A DNA stretch of 21,144 bases. Source: Paludibacteraceae bacterium. GTDB lineage: Bacteria; Bacteroidota; Bacteroidia; Bacteroidales; Paludibacteraceae. Shown here piece by piece: positions 1 through 7,200 of the stretch. The translations under genes and the position numbers were made by a program. The stretch lies in NCBI GenBank assembly GCA_016297215.1, contig JAEDGZ010000031.1:1-21144 (forward strand), in the 5' to 3' direction. The notes beneath the pieces are model-generated. The model saw only the letters and a list, made by a program, of their open reading frames with translations, was not told the origin of the DNA and did no database searches. Each line of letters opens with the position of its first letter. Position 1 is the stretch's first letter.

Positions 1-110
1 CCATTAATTTTTCGTGTTCGCTGTGCAATTATATGAATAATTACACGATAATTACATGTTACAAAGTGGTTAGTGATTAGTGAATTTTCAGCGCGCTTTG
101 AAATTCGATG

Positions 111-118
111 CAAAGGTA
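111..118 (-). promoter_or_regulatory. Bacteroidota-type -7 box driving a gene left of the window
   Basis: On the minus strand this reads TACCTTTG followed by CATC, matching the Bacteroidota sigma-ABfr -7 consensus TAnnTTTG and the same TAnnTTTGCAnC form seen ahead of the large surface-protein gene. No clean TTTG -33 element lies at the usual spacing; that position is occupied by the proximal dyad (140-156), which suggests an activated or repressed promoter. Downstream there is about 100 nt of leader with one immediately stopped ATG, then a plausible start ATG at 4-2. Confidence 0.6.
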
Positions 119-139
119 CTGCTTTTGCGCGGGATAGGC

Positions 140-178
140 TGCCGCAAAATACGGCAAAATGTGCCGCAAAATACGGCA
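140..178. promoter_or_regulatory. Two tandem 17-bp dyads, candidate operator
   Basis: TGCCGCAAAATACGGCA occurs at 140-156 and again at 162-178. Each is an inverted repeat of TGCCG/CGGCA around a 7-bp centre. The two copies are 22 bp apart, about two helical turns, so bound proteins would sit on the same DNA face. They lie directly upstream of the leftward -7 box, where an operator would be expected. The binding protein is unknown. Confidence 0.5.
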
Positions 179-186
179 AAATACAC

Positions 187-213
187 TTGCCACATTTTAC
201 ACCTTTGCCACAT
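187..213 (+). repeat. Pair of TTGCCACAT direct repeats
   Basis: TTGCCACAT occurs at 187-195 and 205-213, 18 bp apart. The same nonamer appears twice more, inverted to each other, inside the palindrome at 456-515. Its position upstream of the dyads and the leftward promoter suggests a regulatory site, but this is inference. Confidence 0.4.
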
Positions 214-324
214 AAAAAATGAGTAACCCCACCCACATATATTAAATTATTATATATATAATATATAATAATTAGAATAACCCCCTCTAACTCCCCAATT
301 TTAATCTTTTTTCACCAAAAAGAG

Positions 325-350
325 GGGGTACTTTGAGCCAAAAGTACCCC
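325..350. terminator. Bidirectional terminator-like hairpin
   Basis: GGGGTACTTT (325-334) and AAAGTACCCC (341-350) form a perfect 10-bp stem around loop GAGCCA. The plus strand continues with GTTTTTCCC and the minus strand with CTCTTTTTGG, so either direction could terminate. It lies far downstream of the large surface-protein gene, which has its own nearer terminator. Confidence 0.55.
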
Positions 351-455
351 GTTTTTCCCTCCAACTACCCCATTTTCAACCCCACTTATTTTGTTACACA
401 CCTCTCTGAGGTCTTTGCCGAGACCTTACCGAGACCTATACAAGCATAAAAAGTG

Positions 456-515
456 AATGTGGCAAATGTGTATTGTGTTACGCACATATGACACAAAACG
501 CACATTTGCCACATT
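456..515. repeat. 60-bp interrupted palindrome
   Basis: AATGTGGCAAATGTG (456-470) is perfectly inverted at 501-515. Inside it TTGTGT (473-478) is inverted as ACACAA (491-496), so the arms extend with a small offset. Each outer arm contains the TTGCCACAT nonamer also found at 187-213. Possible roles are a protein-binding site, a recombination site or a cruciform; none can be decided here. Confidence 0.55.
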
Positions 516-654
516 AAAATTTAGTATTCATTTGCATATCTCAGAGAAAAGCAGTACGCTTTGTCAGCGTAAAAATGGGTAAATCTAAACGAACAAAAAC
601 TTTTTTTTCAACAAAAATTTCCAAAAATTATTCAAATATTTTTTCTCCTTAACA

Positions 655-913
655 TATAATTTTCATGTAATTATTCATTAATTCATTACCAAAAACCAAG
701 GTAATGATATACAAGTTGACCCAAATTCTTTATCAAATGCAAGCCCCGAAGGGGCGACATAAAACAGCGTAGGGGCTCGCCCCTACGTAAAAGGAAATCA
801 CCCACAATGCAAGCCCCGAAGGGGCGATATAACTCTATTTTGAATTGCAGGGTCAACATGTATATCATTGCCTATAATTTTCATGTAATTATTCATTAAT
901 TCATTACCAAAAA
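655..913. repeat. 41-bp perfect direct repeat flanking a palindromic element
   Basis: The 41 bases at 655-695 recur exactly at 873-913 (both start TATAATTTTC and end ATTACCAAAAA), an offset of 218 bp. Similarity stops at the next base. The intervening DNA is the palindromic element at 703-869. The repeats could be recombination products, an unusually long target duplication, or the result of a tandem duplication later interrupted. Confidence 0.75.
703..869. mobile_element. MITE-like compound palindromic element, 167 bp
   Basis: The ends are 20-bp inverted repeats with one mismatch: AATGATATACAAGTTGACCC at 703-722 and its inverted counterpart at 850-869. Inside are three hairpins: GCCCC-GAA-GGGGC twice, within near-identical 27-bp copies at 736-762 and 806-832, and CGTAGGGG-CTCG-CCCCTACG at 768-787. 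There is no transposase or credible open frame, so this would be a non-autonomous element or a dispersed intergenic repeat. Calling it mobile is inference from the terminal inverted repeats and flanking direct repeats. Confidence 0.45.
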
Positions 914-1027
914 ACAAATTCGTCTTTGAGTGGTGAAGCAACTCGGTTATAACTCACAATAATTATCAAATGTCCTATAATAAGAAGCGGCTGTCTAACA
1001 AGTCCTATGAAGCGTTGCCACTGGGGA

Positions 1028-1053
1028 CGCAGGCGTCTCGCCTGCGGGGTCCC
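1028..1053. repeat. GC-rich palindromes at the edge of the tandem array
   Basis: CGCAGGCG and CGCCTGCG form an 8-bp stem around TCT, immediately followed by GGGGTCCCC, itself a palindrome. The array of 39-bp units begins inside this structure. GC-rich palindromes of this kind are typical of dispersed intergenic repeats. Confidence 0.5.
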
Positions 1054-1165
1054 CGCAAGCAACGCGAAGTGGGGTGCTCTCTGCGGGGTCCCCGCAAGCA
1101 ACGCGAAGTGGGGTGCTCTCTGCGGGGTCCCCGCAAGCAACGCGAAGTGGGGTGCTCTCTGCGGG
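1043..1165. repeat. 39-bp tandem repeat, three copies plus a partial
   Basis: Three identical 39-bp units occupy 1043-1081, 1082-1120 and 1121-1159, followed by the first six bases of a fourth. Each begins TGCGGGGTCCCCGCAAGC and contains the palindrome GCGGGGTCCCCGC. Because 39 is a multiple of three, several frames stay open through the array and give artefactual repetitive peptides. The GC-rich array contrasts sharply with the AT-rich DNA on its left. Confidence 0.9.
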
Positions 1166-1227
1166 CGTTTTGGAACAAAACGAAGGTTTTAGCGGTGATT
1201 GTAGCCCCTTATAAGCCATTCACATAC

Positions 1228-1261
1228 AAAAGAAACTGCCTAACTTGACTTGTCAGGCAGC
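1228..1261 (-). terminator. Terminator of the large surface-protein gene
   Basis: CTGCCT (1236-1241) pairs with AGGCAG (1255-1260); on the minus strand the stem is followed by TTTCTTTTG. It begins about 25 nt after the TAA of the 6.7-kb gene. The stem is short (6 bp, then a mismatch and two more pairs), so termination may be moderate. Confidence 0.55.
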
Positions 1262-1285
1262 CTCTTTGAGGTAGTAAATCACACG

Positions 1286-4200
1286 TTATTCCGCTTTGCG
1301 GCCGGTGAGGTCGTAGGTGTTGCCGTTGCGGATGATGAATACCTGTCCGTTGCGCAACACTTTCTCTACCTTGGTCTCGGCGTCAGTCTCGCTGAGTTGC
1401 GTGGGGGCATCTTGCTTAAAGATTGCCTCAAGCGCTACGTCCTCGGTTACCGTGATAGTGCGCGGGTTGTCGGTGTTGCCGTCGCTCCACTTGTCAAAGG
1501 TGTAGCCGGTATTTGCTTGAGCCGTCAGCGTTACCAACGTACCTTTGGGGTATATTCCTCCACCTATGATGTTACCTGATGTTTCATCGCAAGTGGTAGC
1601 TACGGTGTAGCAATCTTGCACCAAACGTATGGCCTGCCCGGTGAAACGATCGCTGTAGCCTTTGCCTACCCAATTCGAGAGGATGCCAAGGCAGACGGCA
1701 GTGTTATTGGCAGTGGAAGAAGAAAGGTAGATACCGCTACGATGCACATTGTTGATAAGCCACGCACCGCGGTTACCCGAAGCCGGCAAGAAGACTGCTC
1801 CTGCAGATTCTAACTTTTCCCACTGCTCTAAGGTGAAAGTTTGATAATCCGCATATGCTTGTATGCTTTCTTCCGTCGAGAAACCCGACTTGAAAGTAAC
1901 CCCCTCGGGGCAAGTCCAAGTGTCCGGTAACAAAATCAGTCCGTTGATATAAGAAGTACCCGTCTCGTCGAGGTTGATACGCGCAACTCCTATCAAATCC
2001 GTCGCATTTGCACGAGTATTGCACAGATAGTTCCACTCATCTGTGGTCAGCGTACGCCATGTCGTTCCGTCGCCGATATTCTCCCCCCAATCGACGAAGT
2101 CGCCCGAATAGTCATTATAGTCCGTGGAGATGCTGATTCCCCACTTGGCAATACCAGTGCTACCGCTCCAACCAAATAGGTCTATCTTTCCCGCCAATTT
2201 GTCATTCACTACATTGGCTTCCCCGATCATCTCATACTGCTCCGCAGCAAATGACCAGACCTTTGCGAATTGCGAGTATTGCAAGTTGCCGGAAGAGAAC
2301 TCTATATGTTTGCCATCGGCAACGGAGAATATGCCATTTACAGCATTATAGACGGGTTCTGCCTCGATGATAGCGCTAATAGTGGTATCTTTTGTTAGGG
2401 TGAAGACATAGGGATTTGCCCAACATCCGTTCGACCATTGTACAAAGTGGTAGCCTTCGGCGGGGGTAGCGGCGAGAGTTACCTCCGTGCCGTAGTCAAA
2501 GGTGCCGCTTTCGCCACTAACAGTACCATTCACCGCCTTACTTATAGTTACTGTGTGCCGGTCAATAGCAAATGTAGCAGTGATGGTAGTGTCCTGTGTC
2601 AGGGTGAAGGTGTAGGTTGCCTCTGTTGTACCATCTGACCACTGTACGAAATGATAGCCAACGGTGGGGATAGCCGTCAGCGTTACCAGCGTACCTTTGG
2701 GGTATATGCCGCCACCTATGATGTTACCTGATGTTTCATCGCAAGTGGTAGCTACGGTGTAGCAATCTTGTACCAAACGGACGGCTTTCCCATAGTAGCC
2801 AAGGTAGTTGCTCAAGTATCCTTCAGATGAGTAGAAATATAGGTAGTAGGCACAGTGCAAGTCGCCGGGTGTGGCTGACCAATAGACGCCCAAGAACTGC
2901 ACATCGTCGATATTTTCACCGATACGATAACCCGCAGCCGGCAAAAAGACTGCTCCTGCTGATTCTAACTTTTCCCACTGCTCTAAGGTGAAAGTTTGAT
3001 GACCTGCGTATGCCTGTGTGGAAAAGTCGTTTGCCAAGCCCGATTTGAAAGTAACCCCCTCGGGGCAAGTCCAAGTGTCCGGTAACAAAATCAGTCCGTT
3101 GACATAAGAAGTACCCGTCTCGTCGAGGTTGATACGCGCAACTCCTATCAAATCTGTTGCATTTGCACGAGTTTTGCACAGATAGTTCCACTCATCTTTG
3201 GTCAGCGTACGCCATGTCGTTCCGTCGCCGATATTCTGACCCCAATCGACGAAATTGCCCGAATAGTCATTGTAGTCCTCGGAGGTACTTACTCCCCATT
3301 TGGCAGAACCAGCATTACCGCTCCAACCGAAGATATCTATTTTTCCCGCCAATGTGTCATTCACTACATTGGCTTCCCCAATCACCTCATACTGTTCCGC
3401 AGCGAATGACCAGACCTTTGCAAATTGCGAGTATTGCAAGTTGCCTGCAGAGAACTGCACCTGCGTACCCTCACCTACGGAGAACAAACCACCTACTGCA
3501 TTATATTCAGGGTCTTTTTCAAACACTGCCATCAAGGTAGTATCGTTGGTAAGGGTCAATACGTATGGATTCGCCCAAGTGTCATTGCTCCATTGCACAA
3601 AATGATAGCCCTCTTCAGCCGTAGCGGTCAGCGTAACTTCCGTGCCATAGTCGTAGGTGCCTGCACCAATTACGCTACCGTTCTCTGCGGTTGCCGTTAC
3701 CGTGTGTTTATCAATCAGATTAACTATAATCGTCTCGGTGGAATCAGCGAAGAAGTAACCCATCGGGAGGAGACTGTCGGCAACGGTATAGGTTGCTGTA
3801 TGGTTCACGAGGTCTAATACCCAGTTCTCAGCGAGATTGTCGAAAGTGTGCTTGGTGTTGCCTTTGGTATCTGCTGCGGTCAGCGAGAGGGCAGCCAATG
3901 CAGTACGGGCTACATCCTCGCTCAGGACATCAAAATACAACGTATCTACCGATGCCGGATAAACCTCCTGCTCTACAAGGATATTGTCCATAGAGATATA
4001 ATAGGGGCTACCACTGATATATCCCCTTATACCCAATACATAGGCTTTGGTTTCCGCTACTTGGAACGTGTCGGTGAGTAACTGGTAATTGCCATTGGTC
4101 AGCCCGGTTTCGGGGATAAGGGTAGTGGTCATGGCATCTTTGCTGCAAGCAGTGCCGAGTTTGGCCGTGATATTGGCATACAAGGTGTTTTGAGAGTCTT

Positions 4201-7200
4201 GCCGTGCGTAGAGCGAGAGCACATAGTTCTCGCCTGCTTCCAAGGAAAGAGCTTGGAAGAGCCAATCGGTGTTGCTATAATGGAGCGTTGCATTCCAACT
4301 ACTGCCCGCGTATGGTTTGCGGTTATAATCTGTGTACGAGGTATTAGCCACCCAAGAGTTAGTACCATTTTCGCTTTGCTGCAACCAATCGGCTACTACG
4401 GAACCTTGGGTATTGCCGTTCTCAAAGCCTTCGAAATAGGGCAAAGACTTTACTGTGATGGCTGTGTTACCGACTGCGACAGGTGCATCGGGTATGATAA
4501 AGCGATTGGCATCTATCCATGTTACATTGATGTTCGTAGTGTAACGCCCTAATGCGTATCCATCCTCCATGGAAGAAGATAGGGTTACCGTATCGCCCAT
4601 ACCGGCTTCTATTTTGTCAGCAGTGAGGATAGCATGCGTGCCATTGAGCGTGATTGCGTGGGGATATTTCAGGTGGGCACTGATAACGATATTCTCTCCA
4701 AAACAAACTACTTGATTGGTATTGATGATTTTGCCTTCGTTAAGTGTTAGCCAAAGGATTGGACGTTCGGGGTAGGTAGGCGAAACGGTGATGGTATCTC
4801 CGTAATGGAAGTTCGAAGTCTTGCTGAGCGTGATGCTATCGACTAACTCGGGAGCCACAGAGACTTGGATAGACTCGTTAAACTTTGTGTTGTCATACAC
4901 TTTGCAAGACATGTTGCGGAACCACGTACCAAAGTAACCACCCCAGTAACATTGGTCTTGACCAATCAATACATAGCGGACTTGCGTGGTGTTGGCGGGA
5001 ATGCTGAACATGTCACACACGCGCGTAGAATCAACCATACCAAACTTGCCCGTGCGATTGAGCACATCGTTCGTAGCAAGGACCTTATTGTCGGCATCTA
5101 AACACTCTACGTACATCCGAGCAATACCATCCTGTCTGCCTATTGCCCAACCGACTTTGTATTCCGTGGCAGCGTAGAGGAAGAGCGTGTTGGCAGCAAC
5201 GGGTGTGTAACCATGTGCCGTGAGGTCGATGGTTTGGGAGATAGTGCCTTTATCATTACTTGTCTTAAACCAGCCCTCGCTGCATTTGACAATACCGCTT
5301 GTTGTCCAGCCGGTGAAGTTGGTGGCAGCAGGGGGGATGTTAGTGAGGAGTTCCTCACCGTACTGTCCAAATATGGCGGTGAGAACTGTATCTTGCGTGA
5401 GGGTGAAAGTATAGGTAGCCCCTTTAGTGCCATCTGACCAATGTAAGAAGAAATACCCTTCGTTGGCTATAGCGGTGAGCGTAATTTCCGTGCCGTAATC
5501 AAATATGGTCTCGGTGGTCTCTTTGTCATTCACCTCCATCTTTACGCTACCATTCTCGCCGGCGGTTGCCGTTACCGTGTGTTTATCAATCAGATTAACA
5601 ATAATCGTCTCGGTGGAATCTGCGAAGAAGTAACCCATCGGGAGGAGACTGTCGGCAACGGTATAGGTTGCTGTATGGTTCACGAGGTCTAACACCCAGT
5701 TCTCAGCGAGATTGTCGAAAGAGTGCTTGGTGTTGCCTTTGGTATCTGCCGCTGTCAGCGAGAGGGCAGCCAATGCCGTGCGAGCAGCACCCTCGGTCAG
5801 GACATCAAAATAGAGTGTATCTACTGACGCCGGATAAACCTCTTGCTCTACCATGATATTGTCCATGGAGATATAATAAGGGTCATCGCTGATATATCCC
5901 TTTATGCCCAATACATAGGCTTTAGTTTCCGCTACTTGGAAGGTATCGGTGAGCAGTTGGTAATCGCCGTTGGTCAGCCCGGTTTTGGGGATGAGAGTAG
6001 TAGTCATGGCACCTATGGTGCAAGCAGTGCCCAATGTGGCGGTGATATTTGCATAGGAAGTATATAACTTATCTTGTCGTGCATATAGCGAGAGCACATA
6101 GTTCTCGCCAGCCTCCATGTCAAGGGCTTGTAATAACCAATCGGTATTACTCCACTGGAGCGTAGCATTCCAACTGCCCGCATATGGTTTGCGATTAGCA
6201 TTTTCATTCGCGGTATTAGCGACCCAAGATTCACCTCCAGATTCGCTGTGCTGCAACCAATCGGAAACTAAAACATCTTGCGTATTACCTTTTTCAAAGC
6301 CTTCAAAATAGGGAACGGGCTTGGCAGCGATTGCGGTGTTGCCTATGGTAATGGCTTCATCGGGCATGATAAAACGATTGGCATCTACCCATGTTACAGT
6401 AATATTTGTAGTGTAATATCTCAACACATATCCAGCCTCCATTGAAAGAGTGAGTGTTACGGTATCGCCGACGATTGCTTCCGTTTTGTCGGCAATGAGA
6501 GTAGCAAGTGTGCCAGTGCAAGTGATGGCATGAGGCTGTGCTTCTCGCACTTGTATATCATCTATGCTGGTATAGTTATTTGAAGATGTAGAATATCCAC
6601 GGACACCAATGGCATAAGTACCGGTCCTCTCTACAGTGAATCTGCCAGTTAGATATTGATAATCTGTCGTGCTAAGTATGGTGTCAGGAACAAGCGTAAC
6701 CGACATAGCATCTTTGTTCGCCTGATTGCCTAACTTTACAAGGATTTTAGCGCTATTGTAACTTCTTGCACGCATAGAGAACGCATAAGTTGTACCAGCC
6801 TCGAGCGTGTAGGCTTGAAAGAGCCAATCGGTATTGTTTCCATAAAGATATGCATTCCAACTGCCCGCGTAGGGGGTACAATTAAAAATTGTATAAGAGG
6901 TATTGGCAACCCATGAGTTATTGCCATTTTCGTTTTGTTGCAACCAATCGGCTACCACGGCATTTTGGGTATTGCCGTTCTCAAAGCCTTCGAAATAGGG
7001 CAAAGACTTTGCTGCAATGGCAGTGTTACCCACCGTAACTGGTGCATCGGGCATAATAAAACTATTGGCATCTATCCATGTTACATTAATGTTAGTGGTG
7101 TAACTTCCCAAAACATAGTTTTCATCCAAGGTATAGGATAATGTAACCACATCTCCTATGCTTGCTTTCGCCTTGTCGGCAGTGATTTTTGCATGCGTGC

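Larger units (their letters stand above)
1..654. other. Non-coding, structure-rich intergenic region (left part)
   Basis: I see no credible coding sequence here. The stretch holds a leftward promoter (111-118), two tandem 17-bp dyads (140-156, 162-178), direct TTGCCACAT repeats, an AT-only tract around 236-276, a bidirectional terminator-like hairpin (325-350), a 9-bp direct repeat CCGAGACCT at 418-426 and 429-437, a 60-bp interrupted palindrome (456-515) and a small hairpin (555-571). Composition is strongly AT-rich with C-runs on the plus strand. A minus-strand ATG at 2-4 may start the next gene to the left, but only its first codon would be inside the window. Confidence 0.7.

Noticed and set aside
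686..868. 60-residue minus-strand frame across the palindromic element
   Set aside because: It simply translates the hairpin repeats and terminal inverted repeats; no start signal and no coding character.
1043..1165. CRISPR array
   Set aside because: The units abut with no variable spacers, and no cas genes are visible.
904..1248. Frames with repeated LAGTPQRAPHFAL or RGPRKQREVGCSL peptides
   Set aside because: The 39-bp repeat is divisible by three, so several frames on both strands stay open; this is an artefact of the repeat and not a protein.
1634..2929. Diversity-generating retroelement target
   Set aside because: The variable segments are internal rather than C-terminal, and no reverse transcriptase or template repeat is in the window; kept only as localised divergence.
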